Positions 26,791 to 34,481 of a stretch of 64,000 bases of DNA are shown here, piece after piece. This DNA is from Planctomycetota bacterium (GTDB lineage: Bacteria; Planctomycetota; UBA1135; GCA-002686595): contig JADJLZ010000001.1 in NCBI GenBank assembly GCA_016709875.1, positions 124,001 through 188,000 of the forward strand, written 5' to 3'. Under the pieces are notes generated by a model, which saw only the letters and a list, made by a program, of their open reading frames with translations, made no database searches and was not told the origin of the DNA. How positions within the stretch are numbered: position 1 is the stretch's first letter; every line of letters starts with the position of its first letter. Made by a program: the position numbers and the translations under genes.

Positions 26791-27992
26791 ACTCGGCCGC
26801 GGAGGAGTTCGACCTGGTCGTCGTCGGCGGCGGCATCCAGGGCGTGGGCGTCCTGCAGGCCGCGGCCGCGGCCGGCTGGCGCGCCGCGCTGGTCGAGGAA
26901 CGCGCGCTCGCCTCGGGCACCTCGAGCCGCTCGAGCAAGCTGATCCACGGCGGCCTGCGCTACCTCGAGTCGCGCCAGTTCGCTCTCGTGCGCGAGTCGC
27001 TGGCCGAGCGGCGCACGCTGCTCGAGATCGCGCCGGGCCTCGTGCAACTCGTGCCCTTCCACATCCCGATCTACCGCCACACGCGCCGCCGGCCCTGGCT
27101 CGTGCGCGGCGGGCTCTCGCTCTACGCGCTGCTCGGCGACCTCGAGCCGGCCGCGCGCTTCGAGAGGCTCCCGCGCCGCGAGTGGGACACGCTCGATGGC
27201 CTCGCGACCGACGGCCTGGAGGCGGTCTTCCGCTACCACGACGGCCAGACCGACGATGCGGCGCTGGTGCGCGCCGTCGCGCGCTCGGCCGAGGAACTCG
27301 GCGGCCGTATCGCCTGTCCGGCGCGCTTCGTGCGCGCGCGGCGCACCGGAGCCGGCTACGAGATCGAGCTCGCGCAGGAGGGCAAGAGCAGCGCCTGGCG
27401 CGCGAGCGCGCTGATCAATGCGACCGGGCCCTGGATCAACACCGTGCGCGAGCGCATCGATCCGGTGCCGCCCGGACTCGAGATCGACCTCGTGGCTGGA
27501 ACGCACCTGGAGCTCGAGGGCCGGCTGGAACGCGGCATCTACTACACCGAGGCCCCGCGCGACGGTCGCGCGGTGTTCTTCATGCCCTGGAAGAACCGCG
27601 TGCTGGTCGGCACTACCGAGACGAACTACCGCGGCGATCCGCGCGTCGTGCAGCCGCTGCCTGAGGAGATCGGCTACCTGCAGGAGACGCTCTCGGCGTA
27701 TTTCCCGCACGCATCGGGAAAACTCCTCGACAGCTGGGCCGGCCTGCGCGTGCTGCCGCACAGCGAGGACACGGCCTTCCACCGCCGGCGCGAGACGCAG
27801 CTCGTGTGTGACGACGAGCTGCATCCGCGCACGATCGCGATCTACGGCGGGAAGCTGACCGGCTACCGCGCGACGGGATCGAAGGTCGTCGCGCTCTTGC
27901 GGCGCACGCTGCCCGACGTGCAGCGCCTGGCCGACACGGCGACCCTGCGCCTGCCGACCGGACCGCTGGCGACGATCACGGTCGCTCCCTGA
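26787..27992 (+). CDS. glpD: FAD-dependent glycerol-3-phosphate dehydrogenase, short form
   Basis: The product is 401 aa. The FAD-binding motif is VVVGGGIQGVGV (about 11-22), followed by GTSSRSSKLIHGGLRYLE, typical of GlpD. FMPWKNRVLVGTTET and IYGGKLTGYR also match. Bacterial GlpD proteins are usually 500-560 aa; this one stops after the FAD domain and lacks the C-terminal helical domain of about 100 residues. It oxidises glycerol-3-phosphate to dihydroxyacetone phosphate and passes electrons to quinone at the membrane. It is translationally coupled to the GDPD gene, and its 3' end overlaps the convergent kinase gene by 17 bp. Confidence 0.9.
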   Translation: MNSAAEEFDLVVVGGGIQGVGVLQAAAAAGWRAALVEERALASGTSSRSSKLIHGGLRYLESRQFALVRESLAERRTLLEIAPGLVQLVPFHIPIYRHTRRRPWLVRGGLSLYALLGDLEPAARFERLPRREWDTLDGLATDGLEAVFRYHDGQTDDAALVRAVARSAEELGGRIACPARFVRARRTGAGYEIELAQEGKSSAWRASALINATGPWINTVRERIDPVPPGLEIDLVAGTHLELEGRLERGIYYTEAPRDGRAVFFMPWKNRVLVGTTETNYRGDPRVVQPLPEEIGYLQETLSAYFPHASGKLLDSWAGLRVLPHSEDTAFHRRRETQLVCDDELHPRTIAIYGGKLTGYRATGSKVVALLRRTLPDVQRLADTATLRLPTGPLATITVAP

Positions 27993-29403
27993 GCGCGGTC
28001 CCCAGCGCGGTGCGCCAGCGCGCGTGGCGGCGCAGGAGCTCGTCGTCGGTGCGCGGCTCGAAGCGCCCGGCGAGCGGCGCGAGGCCTTCGAAGTCCGCTC
28101 CGCGCACGAGGCGCGCGAGGCCGCGCGCGCTGGCTTCGGTTTCACTCGCGCGCTCGACCTCGAGCCGTCCGGCGTCCGCGAGGCGCTGGCACAGCGCGTC
28201 GCTGCGCGCGAGCCCGCCGCTGACGCACAGCGCGCGCGGCACCCCCAGTGCGGGCCGCATCGCGCGCTCGATCTCGAGCAGCAGGAAGAGCACGCTCTCG
28301 ACGACCGCCGCGGCGCACTCGTCCGGCGTGCCCTCGCCCACGAAGCGCGTGCGAAAATCAGGCCGCCAGAACGGCGCGCCCAGGCCCGAGACGCCGTTCA
28401 GGAAGAGCGGCAGCCCGCGCTCGCTCGCCAGGCCGCGCTCGAAGGCCGCAACCGGGTCCGGCAGGCCGAGCTCCGCGAGCGCACTGGCGGCGCCGTTGAC
28501 CGTGCCCTCGAGCACGAACTCGGGCAGTCCCTGCTCGAGGCGCACGAGGCTCGTCAAGAGTCCCTCGACGCGCAGGCCCTCGGGGCAGGGACGCGCCGCG
28601 AAGGCGCCCGTGCCGAGGTTTGCGCGCAGTTCATCCGCGCGCGGCGCGCCCGAGGCGAAGAGCGCCGCAGCCTGATCGCCCGTCAGCACGCGCAGCGGCA
28701 GGCGCCGCCCGCCGCAGACGAAGGTGCCGAAGTCCGCGCGCGTCATCGCGCAGTCGGGCAGGACCTCGCGCGGGATCGCGAAGCGCTCGAGCAGCCAGGG
28801 ATCCCAGCCGAGCAGCTCCAGGCCAAAGAGCAGCGTGCGCGTCGCGTTGGCCGCGTCGGCGACGAAGGGCCGTTCCTCGAGCAACCGGAAGGCGAGGAAG
28901 CTCGCGAGCGGCCCGGCGGCGAGCGCACGAGCCTTGCGCGCCTCGCGCACGGGCTCGAGGTGCTCGAGCATCCAGGCGAGCTTGCTCGCGCCGTAGTGCG
29001 GCGAGAGGCGCAGCCCGCTGCGGCGCTCGATCTCGCGCGCGAAGGGTTCGAGGCGCACGAGCGCCTGCGCAGCTCGCCGGTCTTGCCAGGAGAGCACCGG
29101 CGAGAGCGCGCGGCCGTCCGTGCGATCCCAGGCCACGAGGCTCGAACGCTGCGTCGCAAGGCCGCATGCGCCCACCTCGGCCGCGCGCGAGCCGAGAGCG
29201 GCGAGCGCCTCCTCGCCCGCGCGCCGCAGCGAGGCGACGAGCTCCTCGGGATCCTGTTCGACGCGCTCGGGCGCGGGCCGCGACTCCGCGACGGGCACGC
29301 TCGCCTGTGCGACGATCTCGCCGCGCGCATCGAAGACGCAGGCGCGGCTGGACTGGCCGCCCTGGTCGAGGGCGAGCACGAGACCTCCTGAGGGACTGCG
29401 CAT
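27976..29403 (-). CDS. glpK: FGGY-family carbohydrate kinase, probable glycerol kinase
   Basis: The product is 475 aa. The ATPase start LVLALDQGGQSSRACVFD resembles the glycerol kinase LALDQGTTSSRA. DANNATRT-like AANATRTLLF, ANLGTGAF, VSGLGAPFWRPD and CVSGGLARSD follow the FGGY domain order. It would phosphorylate glycerol to glycerol-3-phosphate. Its location facing glpD and GDPD supports this, although xylulose-type sugars cannot be excluded. The symbol is therefore tentative. The next upstream gene in the same direction is the aminotransferase, 6 bp away. Confidence 0.82.
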   Translation of the reverse strand: MRSPSGGLVLALDQGGQSSRACVFDARGEIVAQASVPVAESRPAPERVEQDPEELVASLRRAGEEALAALGSRAAEVGACGLATQRSSLVAWDRTDGRALSPVLSWQDRRAAQALVRLEPFAREIERRSGLRLSPHYGASKLAWMLEHLEPVREARKARALAAGPLASFLAFRLLEERPFVADAANATRTLLFGLELLGWDPWLLERFAIPREVLPDCAMTRADFGTFVCGGRRLPLRVLTGDQAAALFASGAPRADELRANLGTGAFAARPCPEGLRVEGLLTSLVRLEQGLPEFVLEGTVNGAASALAELGLPDPVAAFERGLASERGLPLFLNGVSGLGAPFWRPDFRTRFVGEGTPDECAAAVVESVLFLLLEIERAMRPALGVPRALCVSGGLARSDALCQRLADAGRLEVERASETEASARGLARLVRGADFEGLAPLAGRFEPRTDDELLRRHARWRTALGTALRERP

Positions 29404-29409
29404 CCTCGT

Positions 29410-30312
29410 TCAGCCTGGGATGCGCTCGCCCTCGACCGCGGTGCGCGCGGTGAAGAGCTCGACCATGCGCGCGGTGAGCGGCCCGCGTTCGCCGCCGATC
29501 ATGCGCCCGTCGATCTCCTTCACCCACGAGAGTTCGCCCATCGTGCCGGTCGTGAAGACCTCGTCGGCGGTGTGGAATTCCATCAGCGAGCAGCGCCGCT
29601 CGACGCAGGCGATCCCGTTCGTTCGCGCGAGCTCGATCACGAGCGCGCGCGTGATGCCGGGCAGGCAGTGCTCGGCGAGCGGCGTCGCGAGCTGGCCTTT
29701 CTTCACGAGGAACAGGTTGGTCGCGTTGGTCTCGGCCACGTAGCCCTCGATGTCGAGCATCACGGCGTCGTCCGCGCCGGCGACGTTGGCCTCGATCTTG
29801 GCCAGGATGTTGTGCAGCAGGTTGTTGTGGTGGATCTTCGAGTCGAGCACCTGCGGCGGCGCGCGGCGCACCGAGGAGGTGACGAGCTTCAGCCCGCCCG
29901 AACCGTAGACCGGCGCCTTCCACTCCGCGAGCACGATCAGCGTCGGGCCGTACTGGTTGAATTTCGGGCTCATGCCCGAGCTGGTCTTCTTGCCGCGCGT
30001 GAGCGTCAGGCGCACGTGCGCGCCGTCGCGCATGCCGTTCTTCGCCAGCGTCTCGAACAGGGCGCGCTTGATCTCCGCGCGCGGCGGAACGCGCTCGAAG
30101 CACAAGGCCTTGGCCGAGTTCTCCAGGCGCTCGAGGTGCTGCTCGAGCGCGAACACGCGACCGTCGTACACGCGCAGGCCTTCCCAGACCGCGTCCCCGC
30201 CCTGGACCGAGCTGTCGAAGACCGAGATCTTGGCTTCCTCGCGCGGGAGGAGCTCGCCTCCGACGTGGATCCAGATCTTCTCGTTGCGCGGATCGGGCAG
30301 CTTGGGTTCCAT
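29410..30312 (-). CDS. class IV aminotransferase (branched-chain aminotransferase-like)
   Basis: The product is 300 aa with the fold-type IV PLP pattern: SVFDSSVQGGDAVWEGLRVY, the Schiff-base lysine K159 in LDSKIHHNNLLHNILAKIEA, and YVAETNATNLFLV with the conserved Glu. It is close to IlvE and D-amino-acid aminotransferases; the substrate cannot be fixed from sequence. The ATG at 30312 was chosen; ATG 30321 would overlap the divergent lipoprotein gene. The sulfotransferase-like gene at 31810 lies nearby; a fusion of these two domain types is known, from memory, in plants. Confidence 0.88.
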   Translation of the reverse strand: MEPKLPDPRNEKIWIHVGGELLPREEAKISVFDSSVQGGDAVWEGLRVYDGRVFALEQHLERLENSAKALCFERVPPRAEIKRALFETLAKNGMRDGAHVRLTLTRGKKTSSGMSPKFNQYGPTLIVLAEWKAPVYGSGGLKLVTSSVRRAPPQVLDSKIHHNNLLHNILAKIEANVAGADDAVMLDIEGYVAETNATNLFLVKKGQLATPLAEHCLPGITRALVIELARTNGIACVERRCSLMEFHTADEVFTTGTMGELSWVKEIDGRMIGGERGPLTARMVELFTARTAVEGERIPG

Positions 30313-30319
30313 GGTGGGC

Positions 30320-31078
30320 ATGATGACGAAGTTCGCCGCTGCTTTCCTCCTCTGCTTGTCCCTCGCGCTGGGCGCATGCCGCGCGCAATCGCAGCCCGCG
30401 GCCGACGCCAACCCGGCCTGCCCGGGTTTCGACAGCGCGGGCTCGGATCCCAAGGCGATCGCGATCGCCGACGAAGTGATGCAGGCGCTCGGCGGCCGCG
30501 CCGCCTGGGACAAGGCGCGCGTCCTGTGCTGGAACTTCTTCGGCCGCCGCTCGCATGTCTGGGATCGCCAGACCGGCGACTACCGCCTCGAGGAGGGCAA
30601 CAAGGTGATCCTGATGAACCTCGAGACGGGCAAGGGCCGCGTCTACGACCACGGCGCGGAGATCACCGACGCCAAGGAGATCGAGGCGGAGCTCAAGCGC
30701 GCGCGCTCGGTCTGGATCAACGACAGCTACTGGCTGCTGATGCCCTACAAGCTGAAGGACAGCGGTCTCACGCTGAAGTACAGCGGCGAGGGCGATCTCG
30801 CCGACGGTCGCAAGGCCGACGTGCTCGAGCTCAGCTTCCAGGCCGTCGGCGACACGCCCGACAACCGCTACCTCGTGTTCGTCGCGCGCGACACGCATCT
30901 CGTCGAGCGCTGGCAGTACTTCGAGCACCGCGCCGACAAGGAACCGAAGATGGACACGCCCTGGACCGGCTGGGGCCCGCACGGCGGCATCCAGCTCGCC
31001 GCCAGCCGCGGCGACAAGCGCCCGATGGGCGACCTGCAAGTGCTCGACACGCCGCCGGCGAGCCTCCAGACGCCCTGA
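30320..31078 (+). CDS. lipoprotein of unknown function
   Basis: The product is 252 aa. The signal is MMTKFAAAFLLCLSLALGAC, with the lipobox LGAC and Cys20 as the lipidated residue. The mature part looks beta-rich, with repeated polar strands (LTLKYSGEGDLADGRKADVL), like outer-membrane lipoprotein-carrier folds; no family was named. Start codons of this gene and of the aminotransferase are only 7 bp apart, so each promoter must lie inside the other gene or the messages are leaderless. It ends 13 bp before a strong bidirectional hairpin. Confidence 0.8.
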   Translation: MMTKFAAAFLLCLSLALGACRAQSQPAADANPACPGFDSAGSDPKAIAIADEVMQALGGRAAWDKARVLCWNFFGRRSHVWDRQTGDYRLEEGNKVILMNLETGKGRVYDHGAEITDAKEIEAELKRARSVWINDSYWLLMPYKLKDSGLTLKYSGEGDLADGRKADVLELSFQAVGDTPDNRYLVFVARDTHLVERWQYFEHRADKEPKMDTPWTGWGPHGGIQLAASRGDKRPMGDLQVLDTPPASLQTP

Positions 31079-31091
31079 GGCCGGCTGCGAG

Positions 31092-31140
31092 CGTGCGAGC
31101 GTCAAAAAACCAGGCGGGCTGGTTTTTTGACGCTCGCACG
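31092..31140. terminator. perfect 22-bp palindromic hairpin, bidirectional terminator
   Basis: A 22-bp perfect inverted repeat has a five-base loop (GCGGG). Near the loop the stem reads A6-CCAG and CTGG-T6, so the hairpin CCAG-loop-CTGG is followed by a T6 run on both strands: a symmetric terminator for the convergent lipoprotein and metalloprotease genes. A related copy with reversed loop lies at 60864-60902 inside a gene, which suggests a dispersed element rather than a simple terminator. Confidence 0.85.
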
Positions 31141-31141
31141 T

Positions 31142-31813
31142 TCATTTCCCCCACCAGCCCACGAGCGCGCGCGCGACCTCGGGAAAATCGCGCTGCACCT
31201 CGGGACGCACGAAGGGCGCGAAGTCGTTCGTGCCGAACCAGGCCTCGCTCATCTCGGCGAAGAACTCGTTCACGTTCTCGAGCGCGTAGGCCTTGCCGTG
31301 CGAGCCGCCGTAGCGCAGCACGTCCTCGAGCTGCTTCGACTGCTTCACGGACTCGAAGGCCGCGCGCAAACTCGCCTCGTCCTGCCCGAGCACCTGGTCG
31401 TGGTAGCCGTGCGCGAGCTCGTGCAGCACCATCGCGGGCTGTTCGTGTGTCCACTCGAGGAAGGTCTTCGCGTTCGTGATCTCGACCGCCTTGGCCTTGC
31501 GCGCATCGTGTCCGTGCTCCTTCAGCCACTGCGCCGAAGGGTGGTAGCACGAGCAGGGCGCGACCGAGTCCGCGCGGCTGAGCCAGATCGGGATCGCGCG
31601 CAGCTTCGCCAGCGCGCCGGCGGGGACCATGCGCGCGACGTCGTAGAGCTTGACGTCGAGCAGTTCGAGCGCCTCGGCGCCGCACTCGCCCTCTTCGAGC
31701 AGCGTGCGCTCGACGTGCACGCTCCAGCCGCGCAGTTCGCGCAGCTCGTACGCGTCCTTCGCCGCCGCCTGAGGCAGGCACGCCAGCAGCAACCCCGCCA
31801 GCGCAAACCTCAT
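31142..31813 (-). CDS. secreted metalloprotease-like protein (HExxH)
   Basis: The product is 223 aa. A signal peptide occupies residues 1-18 (MRFALAGLLLACLPQAAA). The zinc motif H131-ELAH-135 is followed by NEFFAE (about residue 187), the third ligand arrangement of gluzincin peptidases such as the M34/lethal-factor type. A CSC pair at 87-89 may form a disulfide. It overlaps the upstream sulfotransferase-like gene by 4 bp (ATGA). The substrate is unknown. Confidence 0.78.
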   Translation of the reverse strand: MRFALAGLLLACLPQAAAKDAYELRELRGWSVHVERTLLEEGECGAEALELLDVKLYDVARMVPAGALAKLRAIPIWLSRADSVAPCSCYHPSAQWLKEHGHDARKAKAVEITNAKTFLEWTHEQPAMVLHELAHGYHDQVLGQDEASLRAAFESVKQSKQLEDVLRYGGSHGKAYALENVNEFFAEMSEAWFGTNDFAPFVRPEVQRDFPEVARALVGWWGK

Positions 31814-32556
31814 CGCGCACCTCCGCCGGTCAGTGCGAGTCGCGCGAGCTCCGCGTAGTGCGGCCGACACTCCTCGAGCAGCGGTCCCAGCCGTTCGGGG
31901 AAGGGCGCGCGCTTGCGCTCGTACTTCTGGAAGCCGTTCGAGCGGTGCACGTTGGCGTACCAGTGCGGGGCCCAGATCCCGTCCTCGGGCCGCGCGCCCT
32001 GCTCCCAGGAGAGCATGCCCTCCTCGAAGGGGATCGAGAGGCGCTCGCACAGCTCCCCCAGCACCCCGCGCGGATCCTTGAGCAGCTCGTGCGCGACGAT
32101 CACCGGCGGCTCCTGCCCGAGCGCGCGCAACTCGGCCAAGAGGCCGGTCTGCATCGCGTAGCCCGTGTCGCGCAGTGTCGGCTGCGCGAGGTTCTGCTCC
32201 AGCGAGGGCAGCATCTCCTGCGGATCGCGCGTCAGGATCACGTTGGCGCACTCGGCGAGGAAGCGCCGGTCGAGCTCGACCAGGTGGTGTGCCATCTGCT
32301 TGCAGAAGAGCACCGGCCGGTCGCAGGGCCCGAGCAACTGCTCGCGCACGACCTTCTCGCCGTCCTGCTCCTGAGAGGAGAGGACCTCGTCGCGCCCAGG
32401 GTGGTCCGCGCCCGAGACGCGCAGGTAGTGCGCGTACAGGGGCTCGTCGACCACGCGCGTGTCCCCGCGCTGCGCGAAGGAGTACATCAGGGCGGTCGAG
32501 ACATTGCGCGGGCCGGACCAGAGCTGGATCCGCAGAGTGCGACGGGTGGCTTGCAT
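31810..32556 (-). CDS. sulfotransferase-like protein
   Basis: The product is 248 aa. The N-terminus LWSGPRNVSTALMYSFAQRG has the PAPS-binding loop pattern of sulfotransferases, and DEPLYAHYL and NVILTRDPQEML (the 3'-phosphate-binding region) follow. Family: small bacterial sulfotransferase-like proteins, with a plant homologue fused to an aminotransferase domain (memory). Whether it transfers sulfate is not established. It diverges from the DoxX-like gene, 32 bp apart, and is coupled to the metalloprotease-like gene. Confidence 0.75.
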   Translation of the reverse strand: MQATRRTLRIQLWSGPRNVSTALMYSFAQRGDTRVVDEPLYAHYLRVSGADHPGRDEVLSSQEQDGEKVVREQLLGPCDRPVLFCKQMAHHLVELDRRFLAECANVILTRDPQEMLPSLEQNLAQPTLRDTGYAMQTGLLAELRALGQEPPVIVAHELLKDPRGVLGELCERLSIPFEEGMLSWEQGARPEDGIWAPHWYANVHRSNGFQKYERKRAPFPERLGPLLEECRPHYAELARLALTGGGAR

Positions 32557-32588
32557 GAGGCTCCTTTGGATGCACAGACTATCCGCCC

Positions 32589-33047
32589 ATGGGTGAAAAT
32601 CTCCCGAGCTGGGGCCTGGTCCTCGTGCGCATCCTCGTCGGCGGAATCCTGGGCGTGAAGGCCTGGTTCATGCTCAAGCACGGCGTCGGCGAGGAACTCG
32701 TGCGCGGCACGCGCGACGCCTACGCCGCCTCGCCGGGCATCGTGAAGAGCTGGGGCGAAGCGGTCGTGCTCGTGCACCCGTGGTTCTTCTCGAAGCTCGC
32801 CGTCTTCGGGGCGCTGGTAGGCGGAGCGTGCCTGTTCCTGGGCGCGCTGACGCGGCCCTTCGGCTACCTGCTCGCGTTCCTGCTCGCGAACGTGTTCTTC
32901 GTCACCGAGGGCACCGAGCAGGTGCTCGCGCTGCTCCTGTGCGTGTGCTGCCTGGCGTGCGCGATGTCGCGCGCGGGCATGCGCTCGGGCGCCGACGTGT
33001 TCCTGCTCGAGAAGCTGCCCAGCTGGATGACCTGGATGCGCGCCTGA
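32589..33047 (+). CDS. DoxX-like integral membrane protein
   Basis: The product is 152 aa with four predicted membrane helices: about 9-29 (LVLVRILVGGILGVKAW), 66-84, 88-106 and 108-124. GACLFLGALTRPFGYLLA resembles the DoxX family, whose members act in quinone- or thiol-linked redox at the membrane. The last 21 codons and the stop are duplicated 1,416 bp downstream (34398-34469). An inserted gene follows directly. Function is tentative. Confidence 0.7.
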   Translation: MGENLPSWGLVLVRILVGGILGVKAWFMLKHGVGEELVRGTRDAYAASPGIVKSWGEAVVLVHPWFFSKLAVFGALVGGACLFLGALTRPFGYLLAFLLANVFFVTEGTEQVLALLLCVCCLACAMSRAGMRSGADVFLLEKLPSWMTWMRA

Positions 33048-33053
33048 GGCGCG
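32982..33053 (+). repeat. 72-bp direct repeat, left copy (3' end of doxX-like gene)
   Basis: These 72 bp are identical to 34398-34469. They cover the last 21 codons and stop of the doxX-like gene plus six more bases. The match ends at g33054/c34470 and starts at c32982/c34398. The two copies bracket the FG-GAP gene, so one copy must have arisen by insertion or recombination. Confidence 0.95.
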
Positions 33054-33088
33054 GAACCGCGCCGACTCGGCGGGGTTGAACCGCGAGC

Positions 33089-34381
33089 ATGATCCCCCTC
33101 CTGCTCGCGATCTTGCCCGCGAGCGCGGTGCAGTCGCCCCTCTCGCGTCCACTCGAGCCCTACGACCTGCGCGGGTACCCGTATTTCGGATCGATCGTCG
33201 GCCGGGCGGGGGACGTCGACGGAGATGGGATGCCGGACATCGTCGTCGGCGACCGGGCCAGTTCGCACGAGGGCTCCCCGCCGATGATCTGGGTCCTTTC
33301 CGGAAAGGACGGCCGCGTCCTGCGCCGCACGCCGCTCCCGGTGGACCGCTCGCAGCCGACGGGATTCCAGGACTTCGCGCTCGACGGCGGAGTCGATTTG
33401 GATGGCGATCACGTCCCCGATCTCGCACTTGCGGTGCGCACGTCCGATCCTGGGTACGCAGCGACACTGTGGATCCTGTCGGGGAGCTCGGGCGAGATCC
33501 GCGCGAGCCGCGCCATCCGCACCCACGGACACAGTTCCAGCGGGTGGTTGCGCATTGTCCAGGACCGAAACGGCGACTCCATGTGCGACCTAGCTGTGCT
33601 CGATCCGGGCCACGAAGAGCGGCATGCGGCGATCGTCTTCTACTCGGGCTCGAGTGGCGAACCGATCCGTACCCTTCCGTTCGAGAACATCGGGGCAACG
33701 AGCGTCGGCTCGTTCCTGGAGGTCCCCGCACGCGGGTCGAAGTCGCCAGCCAGCTTCGCCGTGCTGCTCGAGACGGACGAGGATGGAAGAGTGGCCCCAC
33801 GCTCCACACTCGAACTGCTTTCGGACCAGGGCTCGCGCGTCTGGCAGCGCCCATGGCCGCGAGGACAGTACGGTACGAACGCCGTGCTCGCGCTGCTTGC
33901 GGGCACAGACTTCGTCGCGGCGCACGAGAACACCGTGGACGTCGTTCGGGACGCTAGCGCGGAAGCCCGCCTTCACTTCGTCGCGAAGTCCGAGGAGGGC
34001 GAGGGCTTCGGATGCTCGCTCGCATCACCCGGAGATCTCGATCGTGACGGCGCTCCGGATCTGGTGTACGGCATCTACGATCCGGGCCTTTATGAGGGCG
34101 CCGTAGTCGCGCGATCGGGCAAGGACGGCCGCCAGCTGTGGAGGGTCGAAGGCGACTTCGGCGAGAATGTGCACCATCTCGGCTACCGCATCGGGGTCGT
34201 CGGCGATCTGGATGGCGACGGGGCAGCGGATCTTGTCCTCGGAACCATGGAGGGTCCGGACGGCACAGCACATGGGCTCGCGCAGGTGGTCTCGGGGCGC
34301 GATGGCTCGCTGCTCTTCCTCTTCCGCCGGCAGCTGGACAGCGTGTTCGTCGAGCACCATCCCGTGAACAAGCTGCGCTAG
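33089..34381 (+). CDS. FG-GAP repeat secreted protein, probable insert
   Basis: The product is 430 aa. A short signal peptide (MIPLLLAILPASA) is followed by FG-GAP type beta-propeller repeats with calcium loops: DVDGDGMPDIVVGD, DLDGDHVPDLALAV, DLDRDGAPDLVYG, DLDGDGAADLVLG. Such proteins are exported and bind ligands or surface partners. The gene is flanked by perfect 72-bp repeats and its codons use A/T in third positions more than neighbours (for example GAT GGA AGA in one run). These signs point to acquisition by transfer. Confidence 0.85.
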   Translation: MIPLLLAILPASAVQSPLSRPLEPYDLRGYPYFGSIVGRAGDVDGDGMPDIVVGDRASSHEGSPPMIWVLSGKDGRVLRRTPLPVDRSQPTGFQDFALDGGVDLDGDHVPDLALAVRTSDPGYAATLWILSGSSGEIRASRAIRTHGHSSSGWLRIVQDRNGDSMCDLAVLDPGHEERHAAIVFYSGSSGEPIRTLPFENIGATSVGSFLEVPARGSKSPASFAVLLETDEDGRVAPRSTLELLSDQGSRVWQRPWPRGQYGTNAVLALLAGTDFVAAHENTVDVVRDASAEARLHFVAKSEEGEGFGCSLASPGDLDRDGAPDLVYGIYDPGLYEGAVVARSGKDGRQLWRVEGDFGENVHHLGYRIGVVGDLDGDGAADLVLGTMEGPDGTAHGLAQVVSGRDGSLLFLFRRQLDSVFVEHHPVNKLR

Positions 34382-34397
34382 CGCGCGCGGTTCCGGC

Positions 34398-34469
34398 CGC
34401 TCGGGCGCCGACGTGTTCCTGCTCGAGAAGCTGCCCAGCTGGATGACCTGGATGCGCGCCTGAGGCGCG
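34398..34469 (+). repeat. 72-bp direct repeat, right copy
   Basis: This copy repeats the last 21 codons and stop of the doxX-like gene, without the rest of that gene. It starts 16 bp after the FG-GAP stop and ends 12 bp before the convergent CHASE4-HAMP gene's stop. As a gene fragment it is not expected to be translated. Confidence 0.95.
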
Positions 34470-34481
34470 CGCCGCGCCCCC

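Noticed and set aside
32982..34469. Insertion sequence or transposon
   Set aside because: No transposase, integrase or inverted terminal repeats were found in the interval; only direct repeats are present.
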